In this document: positions 23,148 to 29,938 of the stretch, piece after piece
Layout of the letters: every line of letters starts with the position of its first letter
Numbering within the stretch: the first letter of the stretch is position 1
Assembly: GCA_041740975.1 (NCBI GenBank)
Contig: JBGSKV010000076.1
Span: forward strand, 1 to 32,470
Length of the DNA stretch: 32,470 nucleotides
Source: JBGSKV01 sp041740975
GTDB taxonomy: Bacteria > Bdellovibrionota_B > Oligoflexia > Oligoflexales > JALZUQ01
Direction: 5' to 3'
Notes under the pieces: model-generated
The model's input: only the letters and a program-made list of their open reading frames with translations
Database searches by the model: none
What the model was told of the DNA's origin: nothing
Position numbers and translations under genes: made by a program

Positions 23148-24111
23148 TCTACTCAATGTTAAAAATCTTAACGTCAGCTTTATGCGGGATAAAGCTGAAG
23201 TTTGTGCGGTAGACGGAATTGCAATAAATATTGCTTCTGGTCAGATAGTCGGCTTGGTCGGCGAATCTGGTTGCGGAAAAAGCCTTACCGGGCAGGCCAT
23301 CATGGGTCTGCTGCGTCATAAACGAGCGGTTCGTGTTAGTGGAGAAGTAGATTTTCAAAATAAGAATCTTCTCGGGATGTCTGAAAAGCAGTTGAGATCC
23401 ATTCGCGGTAATGAAGTAGCCATGATATTTCAAGAACCTTTAACGAGTCTCAATCCTGTATTTACTATCGGGAATCAGTTGGTTGAGGCTTACCGTCTCC
23501 ACCAAAGGATTCCTTTTGAACAAGCGTATACGGCCTCAGTTGAGATTTTGAAAAGTGTGAATATTCCTGATCCTGTCCGATGTATGGGAGAGTACCCTCA
23601 TCAGTTGTCCGGTGGGATGCGACAACGTGTCATGATCGCAATGGCTTTGACCTGTGATCCAAAGGTCTTAATTGCCGATGAACCCACAACAGCACTTGAT
23701 GTCACGATACAGGCCCAGATTTTACGTTTGCTTCTTCGTTTGAGAGAAGAAAGAGATATGGGGATACTTTTGATAACCCACGACTTAGGAGTGGTAGCTC
23801 AGGTCTGTGACGTTGTGAATGTCATGTACGGTGGACATATCGTTGAAAAAGGTACCGTTGAAGACGTGTTGTTTTCCCCGCGCCACCCTTACACGAAGGG
23901 GTTGATCCGGTCGATGCCAAAAATTGGAAATCGCCGTGACAAACTTCAACCACTCAAAGGCCATGTACCGGCACTCGGACAATTTCCCAAGGGTTGTCGA
24001 TTTCGCAATCGTTGCGAGTTTGCTTTTGAAAAATGCAGTCAAACTCCAAAATTAGGAGCCGAGGCACATCCAGCCGCTTGTTGGTTAATAGATAAGGGGC
24101 TAGGGGCATGA
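23134..24111 (+). CDS. Oligopeptide/dipeptide ABC transporter ATPase (OppD/DppD type)
   Basis: ATPase of a peptide-type importer, 325 residues. Walker A GESGCGKS (residues 46-53), Q-loop FQEPLTSLNPVF, signature LSGGMRQRVMIAMAL, Walker B VLIADEPTTALDV and the H-loop LLITHDLG are all intact. The C-terminal oligopeptide-specific extension has a cysteine set (GCRFRNRCEFAFEKC...AAC), which in DppD-type proteins can hold an Fe-S cluster. ATG 23134 overlaps the upstream gene, and its own TGA overlaps the ATG of the oppF-like gene (ATGA). No permease or binding-protein genes are adjacent, so membrane partners must be encoded elsewhere. Substrate unknown. Confidence 0.88.
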   Translation: MTKASLLNVKNLNVSFMRDKAEVCAVDGIAINIASGQIVGLVGESGCGKSLTGQAIMGLLRHKRAVRVSGEVDFQNKNLLGMSEKQLRSIRGNEVAMIFQEPLTSLNPVFTIGNQLVEAYRLHQRIPFEQAYTASVEILKSVNIPDPVRCMGEYPHQLSGGMRQRVMIAMALTCDPKVLIADEPTTALDVTIQAQILRLLLRLREERDMGILLITHDLGVVAQVCDVVNVMYGGHIVEKGTVEDVLFSPRHPYTKGLIRSMPKIGNRRDKLQPLKGHVPALGQFPKGCRFRNRCEFAFEKCSQTPKLGAEAHPAACWLIDKGLGA

Positions 24112-25073
24112 AGGTGAGTGTCGAAAATCTAGTTAAGACTTATTCTATAAAAGAGGGTTTTTTTGGTCGAGATACTAAAACCGTTAAAGCTGTTAATGGT
24201 GTCAGTTTTGATTTGCGGCCTGGCGAAGTTCTCGGTGTAGTGGGAGAATCTGGATGCGGTAAGTCAACTTTGGCTCGCACTATGTTAGGTTTGATTCCTG
24301 CAGATTCAGGCGAAGTAAATTACGACGGCAAGAACATGGTCACTCTTTCCCAGGCCGAAAAAAAGGCGCTGCGAAAAAACGTGCAAGTTATTTTTCAGGA
24401 CCCTTTTTCTTCTCTTAACCCCCGCTTGCGGGTATTCGATATCATCGCAGAGCCGCTAGTTATTCACGGTGCGTACAAGGATAGGGAAGATCTTGAGCGG
24501 CAAGTCCACTCCATGATGGAGAGTGTTGGTTTGTCACCAGAACAAAGTCAAAGGTATCCACATGAGTTTTCAGGTGGCCAGCGGCAGCGCATCGGTATTG
24601 CAAGGGCGCTGTCACTACGGCCCAGTTTCGTCGTTGCCGATGAACCAGTGAGTGCTTTGGACGTTTCCGTTCAGTCTCAAATACTAAACCTTCTTAAAGA
24701 TCTTCAGAAAGATTTGGGTCTAACGATGGTCTTTATCGCCCACGATTTGGCGGTCGTAGAGTATATCAGTGACAGCGTCGCCGTCATGTATTTAGGTATG
24801 ATTGTCGAAAAGGCTGATGTGGAAAGCTTTTTTGGTAGGCCGCGCCATCCTTACAGCAAACTATTGCTTGAAGCGATTCCCCGAATGGATAGGGAGCGAA
24901 AAAATTTTGCCGCCATTGAAGGAGAGATACCGAACCCAATTAACATTCCATCAGGCTGTCCTTTTCATACGCGCTGCCCCATCGCTACTGAAGTTTGTTC
25001 ATCCACAAAACCAGACTGGCGCAATATCGGCGCGAAAGAGAATCCCCATTGGGTAGCGTGCCATCATGCCTAA
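24108..25073 (+). CDS. Oligopeptide/dipeptide ABC transporter ATPase (OppF/DppF type)
   Basis: Second ATPase of the same importer, 321 residues. Walker A GESGCGKSTLAR, Q-loop IFQDPFSSLNPRLRV, signature FSGGQRQRIGIARALS, Walker B FVVADEPVSALDV and the H-loop VFIAHDLAVVEY are intact. The C-terminal extension ends in the OppF-type cysteine motif GCPFHTRCP...C...C. The early insertion EGFFGRDTKTVKAV is typical of OppF. It starts within the oppD-like stop codon, and its own TAA lies inside the first codons of murG (eight-base overlap). With oppD it forms the heterodimeric engine of a peptide importer whose permeases are not here; a role in murein-peptide recycling is possible but unproved. Confidence 0.88.
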   Translation: MKVSVENLVKTYSIKEGFFGRDTKTVKAVNGVSFDLRPGEVLGVVGESGCGKSTLARTMLGLIPADSGEVNYDGKNMVTLSQAEKKALRKNVQVIFQDPFSSLNPRLRVFDIIAEPLVIHGAYKDREDLERQVHSMMESVGLSPEQSQRYPHEFSGGQRQRIGIARALSLRPSFVVADEPVSALDVSVQSQILNLLKDLQKDLGLTMVFIAHDLAVVEYISDSVAVMYLGMIVEKADVESFFGRPRHPYSKLLLEAIPRMDRERKNFAAIEGEIPNPINIPSGCPFHTRCPIATEVCSSTKPDWRNIGAKENPHWVACHHA

Positions 25074-26136
25074 GTTGTCGGGAAAGAAATCTATTGTCTT
25101 AACGGGTGGGGGAAGTGCGGGCCATGTGATGCCAAACGTCGCGCTACTCGATCGTCTACACCAGAATGATTGGACGGTGTCCTATATTGGATCTAATGCC
25201 GTTGAGAAAAAAATCATCGGACAAATTGGCCTGCCGTTTTATGAAATAAAAACTGGGAAATTGCGGCGCTATTTTTCTTGGCAAAATTTCACGGACCCCT
25301 TTCGAATCATATGGGGTTTTTTCCAAGCATTTGGTTTTCTCCTTCGATTGCGTCCACGGATTGTGTTTTCTAAAGGGGGTTACGTAAGTGTTCCTGTGGC
25401 CTTAGCGGCTTGGTGCTTGCGTATTCCGGTTATTTCGCACGAATCCGATTTAACGCCTGGCCTTGCCAACAAAATCAACGCTAAATTCTCCAAAAAAATC
25501 TTATATGCATTCCCTGAAACGCAAAAGTTTTTGCCTGCGAATGCAGTTTATGTCGGCACACCCATTCGAAGCGACATCTTCAATGGAGACCGAGAGGCAG
25601 GCCGAAAATTTGTTAATTTTGAAAGTGACCAAGGTTTAGTAATTTTGGTTGTGGGCGGCAGCCTTGGTGCTGTTCGCTTGAACAATGTTATTTTAGGATC
25701 TTTGGATGAGATTTTAAAAAAATACCGAGTGATTCATATAACTGGTCCAGGGAAGGCGGCAGATTACGAACATCCCAATTATCGGTCCTATGCCTTTTTA
25801 GACAAAGAATTTCCCAATGTCATGGCATTTGCTGATATCGTTATAAGTCGTGCAGGTGCCAATGCTATTTTTGAGTTTTTAGCGGCCCGCAAACCTATGC
25901 TACTGATACCCTTAGAAATTGGTTCTCGGGGAGACCAGGTGCACAATGCCTCTTCTTTTGTTAAAAAAGGTTGGGCATATGCAATATCAGAACGTGACCT
26001 CACTTCCGAGAAACTTTTGGTTGCTTTGGATAAAACAATTGAAAACATTGGTGATACAAAAAAGAATCAAGAAGCCTACGGTGTTAATACTGTTTCGCAA
26101 AAAATTGTTAGTTTGTTTGAATCACAGATCCATTGA
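25066..26136 (+). CDS. murG: UDP-GlcNAc:lipid I N-acetylglucosaminyltransferase MurG
   Basis: MurG adds GlcNAc to lipid I to give lipid II on the inner membrane face. The N-terminal glycine loop is GGGSAGHVMPN (residues 14-24). Then come FSKGGYVSVPV and HESDLTPGLANKI, with the C-domain loop GGSLGAVRLNN and the UDP-GlcNAc-binding segment SRAGANAIFEFLAA. The loop and HESDLTPG forms are like the MurG variety seen in some Firmicutes rather than the proteobacterial HEQNAVPG type. The product is 356 residues. It lies outside a dcw cluster, fused by overlap to the ABC ATPase genes. Start ATG 25066 overlaps the oppF-like stop. Confidence 0.9.
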   Translation: MPKLSGKKSIVLTGGGSAGHVMPNVALLDRLHQNDWTVSYIGSNAVEKKIIGQIGLPFYEIKTGKLRRYFSWQNFTDPFRIIWGFFQAFGFLLRLRPRIVFSKGGYVSVPVALAAWCLRIPVISHESDLTPGLANKINAKFSKKILYAFPETQKFLPANAVYVGTPIRSDIFNGDREAGRKFVNFESDQGLVILVVGGSLGAVRLNNVILGSLDEILKKYRVIHITGPGKAADYEHPNYRSYAFLDKEFPNVMAFADIVISRAGANAIFEFLAARKPMLLIPLEIGSRGDQVHNASSFVKKGWAYAISERDLTSEKLLVALDKTIENIGDTKKNQEAYGVNTVSQKIVSLFESQIH

Positions 26137-26151
26137 TTCTCGTCGTGCCAC

Positions 26152-26769
26152 ATGCGTTTAGCGTTTATTGATCATTACGACAGTTTTAGCAAAAATATTG
26201 TTAGTTGGTTAGAGTCAGCAGACTTCGAAGTGGATCATGTTTTCTTTGATTCAATACCTTCTCATTATCTAGAAAAATGCTCGACTCCGCTGGTCATTTC
26301 GCCAGGTCCCGGTACTTCTTCCGACTATTTACAGTCTCTTGGTCTCATTGAAAAGAGCCTCGGCAAAGTTCCCATATTGGGTATTTGCCTAGGTCACCAG
26401 ATATTGGGTCAGTTGGCGGGTTTTGAGATTAGGCGATCTCATATGGTCTGGCATGGGCATGCCCGTGAAGTGTCAATTTCTAATTCCTCCGGACTATTTC
26501 AAACAATGCCGGATAGATTGAAGGTTTCATCTTACAACTCTCTTTGCCTTGACCATAACTCGCACTTGACACCGCTCGGTTGGTCGGTAACGGCAAGAAA
26601 CTTAGCCGGCGAGATTGAAGCCATCGAGAATTGGCAGGTTTCAGAATGTCCCGCGATGGGCATTCAGTTTCATCCAGAGTCTTTTTTGTCGCAGGATCTA
26701 TCTGAGCTTCTTAGCAATTGGAAGAGAATTATAACGAAATTCAAAGCTGCGCAGTCGCGCCCTTATTAA
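26152..26769 (+). CDS. PabA/TrpG-type glutamine amidotransferase
   Basis: Class I glutamine amidotransferase, 205 residues, providing ammonia to a chorismate-using partner for p-aminobenzoate (folate) or anthranilate (tryptophan). Nucleophile C79 is in LGICLGHQILGQ, and the other catalytic residues are H174 and E176 in GIQFHPESFL. VISPGPGTSSDY is the oxyanion region, and the N-terminus FIDHYDSFSKNIVSWL is standard. PabA and TrpG cannot be told apart reliably here; no pabB/trpE lies nearby. The last 29 bases overlap the end of the convergent pterin-synthase-like gene. It is probably the last gene of the long envelope run, starting 15 bases after murG. Confidence 0.87.
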   Translation: MRLAFIDHYDSFSKNIVSWLESADFEVDHVFFDSIPSHYLEKCSTPLVISPGPGTSSDYLQSLGLIEKSLGKVPILGICLGHQILGQLAGFEIRRSHMVWHGHAREVSISNSSGLFQTMPDRLKVSSYNSLCLDHNSHLTPLGWSVTARNLAGEIEAIENWQVSECPAMGIQFHPESFLSQDLSELLSNWKRIITKFKAAQSRPY

Positions 26770-27634
26770 GGCCTTCCCGGCAAGTCACGCGAATTGATTT
26801 TTTCGCTTCTCCCAATTTATCCACATGAGAAGCCAAAAAATGCGTAAGGCATTCGATGCTTGTTTCTTCAGGCAGCAATAAGACTTTGTCTGCCGGCAAA
26901 CAGACTTCGTAGTTACCCTTAGAGCCTTCGTAGTAAATCTTGGCAATTTCGCCAATGGGGCCACGTTGACCAACTTCCCAGGCTTTAGTGTGTTGAAGTT
27001 GAAATCGGTTCGTTAAATGAATATTTTTACTAAACACCTGAGAAATAATATTTTGCTCAATATCTTTTCTGCGAACATCATCCACTATGATTTCCAGTTG
27101 CGACGAATGGCCGTGCAGTGGCCGTTGGCAGTAACCCTGATGCCCTACAATCCCGTGGGTATACTGAAACAAACTTGCATCCGGAATGATAAGTTCTCTA
27201 AGTGTCGCCGTAACTCTTATATCGGGCTCACGCAGAGCTTGACTGATAATACTTTCGATTTCCCGTTCGATCGTCACCTTGGATATATCGGAAGTCGCAA
27301 ACTGGTAAACACAGCGTTCCGGACATTGGTAAGACCACTTCTCGTTTAGTTGCCAATGCTCACTTGCACCGCGCATTTTCTTTTGAACGTCGGCACTCAC
27401 GAGAAGGCAATGGTCCAGGGACTTCTTAAGTGCTTCCCGGGTCAAACTTTTTACGATGGAAAAATCATAAATAAACCCATTCTCACCTAGCTCACCTTGC
27501 AAGGTCAGATCTAGAGCCCACGAAACTCCCATCACCCCAAATTCCGGGAAGAAAATGGCGCAGTCCAAGTGGTCAACGTTCTCCACGAAGAGTTCGCTCT
27601 TGAGTTGCTTATTTGTTGGGCTAGATAGCTGCAT
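26741..27634 (-). CDS. Two-domain 6-pyruvoyl-tetrahydropterin synthase/QueD-like protein
   Basis: A 297-residue protein made of two T-fold domains related to 6-carboxytetrahydropterin (QueD) or 6-pyruvoyltetrahydropterin synthases. Domain 1 (about 15-110) keeps IYDFSIVK (D57) and the D74-H75 dyad (KSLDHCLLV), but its zinc-histidine positions are lost (FGVMGVSWALDL). Domain 2 (about 145-290) keeps the zinc and cysteine part: H160 and H165, C169, and H174-G-H176 (HQGYCQRPLHGH), plus a late E in CREG, but lacks a DH dyad. The two halves together carry one full set, so a composite site is likely. I recall similar two-domain proteins in gamma-proteobacteria, not checked here. The reaction is unknown: queuosine, folate-like or other pterin. 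The 3' end overlaps the amidotransferase gene. Confidence 0.7.
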   Translation of the reverse strand: MQLSSPTNKQLKSELFVENVDHLDCAIFFPEFGVMGVSWALDLTLQGELGENGFIYDFSIVKSLTREALKKSLDHCLLVSADVQKKMRGASEHWQLNEKWSYQCPERCVYQFATSDISKVTIEREIESIISQALREPDIRVTATLRELIIPDASLFQYTHGIVGHQGYCQRPLHGHSSQLEIIVDDVRRKDIEQNIISQVFSKNIHLTNRFQLQHTKAWEVGQRGPIGEIAKIYYEGSKGNYEVCLPADKVLLLPEETSIECLTHFLASHVDKLGEAKKSIRVTCREGLNKGATAQL

Positions 27635-27749
27635 CGACTGGCACTTTGCCCTGCTGCTTTGCAGAACACAAGGTTTTTTGGGTGGGCTTCGTTATCCCGC
27701 TGAATAAAGGCGTTTTCTTTGCTATTTAACCTGGCGGTACTTACGCATA

Positions 27750-27779
27750 GTGACTAAGCTTACGCTTCCTAGCTATACT
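27750..27779 (+). promoter_or_regulatory. Probable sigma-70-type promoter for gltX
   Basis: GTGACT (27750-27755, four of six matches to TTGACA), an 18-base spacer, then TATACT (27774-27779). It lies 29 bases before the gltX start, and GGAG (27793-27796) serves as ribosome site. The rest of the 27635-27807 divergent gap has no gene that I can see. Confidence 0.5.
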
Positions 27780-27807
27780 GAACGTTTCATTCGGAGTTTT
27801 CGACATA

Positions 27808-29259
27808 ATGGCTGAAAGACCTGTCAGAGTGCGCATTGCCCCTTCGCCTACTGGCGATCCCCATGTCGGCACGGCTTATGTGGCCCTTTTTAATTATGCG
27901 TTTGCAAAACGGCACAACGGTAAATTTCTTTTGCGAATTGAGGACACCGACCAAGCTCGCGCCAAAAGTAGTAGTGAAGGCCAAATTCAAAAAACTCTCC
28001 ATTGGTTGGGACTAAATTGGGACGAAGGTCCAGACTGTGGCGGCGATCATGGTCCTTATCGTCAGTCGGAAAGGCTACCTATTTATCTGAAGCATGCCGA
28101 AATGCTTATTAACTCGGGCCATGCCTACCGATGCTTTTGTACCCAAGAGCGACTTGGTGATTTGCGCATTCAGCAACGCCAACAAGGTCTACCCCCAGGC
28201 TACGACCGATTTTGCCGAAGCCTGTCCGAAGATGAAAGAAAGCAGAAGCAAAAAGAAGGTGTCCCTTTCGTGGTTCGGTTAGCGGTGCCCACGGATGGAG
28301 TCACGTCGTTTCACGACGAGCTACGAGGCAAAGTTGAGTTTGAGAACCACCGTATTGACGATCAGGTTTTATTGAAATCGGATGGTTTTCCCACCTACCA
28401 TTTGGCAAACGTCGTTGACGATTACCTTATGAAAATATCACACGTCATCCGTGCGGAAGAATGGGTATCTTCGACGCCAAAGCACGTCTTGCTTTATAAA
28501 TTTTTCGGATGGGAAGAACCGAAGTGGGTGCATTTGCCACTCCTTCGCAATGCGGACCGCTCAAAAATATCGAAGCGTAAAAATCCAGTTTCCCTCGAAT
28601 ACTACAGACGAGCTGGAATTTTGCCCGAAGCCATGACAAACTTTTTGGCTTTGATGGGTTGGAGTTTCGGAAACGATGTTGAGATTTTTAGCCTCAAACA
28701 AATGTGTGAGAAAATTGATTTCAAAGATATTTCTCTTGGGGGGCCGGTCTTTGATCTTGTCAAACTCACTTGGTTGAACCAACAATATTTACAGAAGCTA
28801 AGCGAAGACGAGTTCGTCCGGCATGTGCGGGAAGAAGTTTTTAGTGAAGCTTATATTCGCGCGATCAAACCACTCGCAATTGAAAGAATTGCTAAGTTTG
28901 ACCAGTTTGTAGATCAAAACGCTTTTTTCTTTAACGGCGAACTGAACTATAAAGGTGTCGAGTTATCGTCTCCTGATCCTACAAAGGGCAAGAGTAAGGC
29001 TGAAGTCAAAGAAATGTTTAAAGAACTCGTCGAGATCTTGGATGAGTGTTACGTCTGGCAGTTGGAAGACCTTAAGAATATCATGGAAACGCATCGCGCC
29101 AAAATCGGCTGGAAGCCAAAAGATTATTTTATGCCCGTTCGCCTTGCTGTTACGGGCCGAAAGGATTCGCCGCCTCTTACCGAAACAATGGTTGTTTTGG
29201 GTCGAGAGATGGTTCGCTTTAGACTTCGCGATTGTATGAAATCAGAAGCGGTAAATTAA
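27808..29259 (+). CDS. gltX: Glutamyl-tRNA synthetase
   Basis: Charges tRNA-Glu (possibly also tRNA-Gln if the organism is non-discriminating). The class I HIGH motif is HVGT at residues 19-22 (RIAPSPTGDPHVGTAYV), and the KMSKS loop is SKISKR at 252-257. LLRIEDTD and the FVVRLAVP region are standard. A zinc-type cluster is suggested by CFC (YRCFCTQERL) and the later YDRFC. The 483-residue length is normal. ATG 27808 has its own promoter and GGAG. It reads away from the pterin-synthase-like gene and ends overlapping the pilin-like gene by four bases, tail to tail. Confidence 0.96.
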   Translation: MAERPVRVRIAPSPTGDPHVGTAYVALFNYAFAKRHNGKFLLRIEDTDQARAKSSSEGQIQKTLHWLGLNWDEGPDCGGDHGPYRQSERLPIYLKHAEMLINSGHAYRCFCTQERLGDLRIQQRQQGLPPGYDRFCRSLSEDERKQKQKEGVPFVVRLAVPTDGVTSFHDELRGKVEFENHRIDDQVLLKSDGFPTYHLANVVDDYLMKISHVIRAEEWVSSTPKHVLLYKFFGWEEPKWVHLPLLRNADRSKISKRKNPVSLEYYRRAGILPEAMTNFLALMGWSFGNDVEIFSLKQMCEKIDFKDISLGGPVFDLVKLTWLNQQYLQKLSEDEFVRHVREEVFSEAYIRAIKPLAIERIAKFDQFVDQNAFFFNGELNYKGVELSSPDPTKGKSKAEVKEMFKELVEILDECYVWQLEDLKNIMETHRAKIGWKPKDYFMPVRLAVTGRKDSPPLTETMVVLGREMVRFRLRDCMKSEAVN

Positions 29260-29720
29260 TTAGTGGCCAGGCACTTTGTTGCTAAGTCTGCTGACGTGAG
29301 GTTCTGTTTTTGAATGATAAATTCGCCAGCGGTGGAATCATATAAATATTTATAACTTCCGTGACAATGAAACGAAGTTATCGTCAAGTCCGGGCCAGTT
29401 TTACTAATCAAGAGGTACATTCCGCGTGGATCGGCATGCAATTTTGGGAGGTGCATGATGAAATTCATCGAGTCCGTGGCAACTGTGCTGTTTACAAGTT
29501 CAAAAGAAATATTTGCAGTATCAGCATCGATATCCAGGGCGCGGACGAGTTTGACGATGTGTCGAATGTAGCCTTCGGCCTCAGAGTCATATGCGCTATT
29601 TTTGAAGCCTTCATAGTGCACTAAACTGATCGTAATCAACGTCGTCATGATGCTAAAGACGATCATCAGCTCGATGAGACTAAAGCCTTGCTGAAGTTTG
29701 GATTTCGGGACTACTTTCAA
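29256..29720 (-). CDS. Type IV pilin/pseudopilin-like protein
   Basis: A 154-residue prepilin. It has a short positively charged leader (MKVVPKSKLQQG) with cleavage expected after G12, giving mature FSLIELMIVFSIMTTLITI with the required Glu at +5. The globular part has a SAYDSEAEGYIRHIVKLVRAL helix and two cysteines (FHCHG and TKC) near the C-terminus that could form the pilin disulfide loop. The start is TTG 29720, chosen because AGGAAGG lies six bases upstream and it gives a standard short leader. It is isolated: no pilus assembly genes adjoin it, so it may be a minor pilin or a secretion pseudopilin. Confidence 0.82.
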   Translation of the reverse strand: MKVVPKSKLQQGFSLIELMIVFSIMTTLITISLVHYEGFKNSAYDSEAEGYIRHIVKLVRALDIDADTANISFELVNSTVATDSMNFIMHLPKLHADPRGMYLLISKTGPDLTITSFHCHGSYKYLYDSTAGEFIIQKQNLTSADLATKCLATN

Positions 29721-29820
29721 AGCTAACCTTCCTATAATGGATGCCTACTAAAAGGTTCGGGCGTGGTTCAGAAAAGTTAAGTCTATGATAAGGGAGTATG
29801 GGGGTAGTAGGGCCTAATAC

Positions 29821-29845
29821 ATTGATATATATTGAGAATATCAAT
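29821..29845. other. Inverted repeat between helicase and pilin-like genes
   Basis: Eight-base arms ATTGATAT (29821-29828) and ATATCAAT (29838-29845) with a nine-base loop, in the 218-base gap after the SNF2 gene. It is A/T-only in the main and has no strong T-run, so a terminator role is weak. I see no gene in 29721-29938. Confidence 0.35.
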
Positions 29846-29938
29846 TTAGCGGTTTCTAATTTGATGGCAAATTTCTTTAGGGCTCGCTTAGAATATGGGA
29901 TCATTTGAGCGGTGGTGAGGAATAATCCTTGAACAGTT

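Noticed and set aside
27635..27749. Possible small RNA or tRNA in the gap before gltX
   Set aside because: No cloverleaf, no T-loop motif and no terminator were found.
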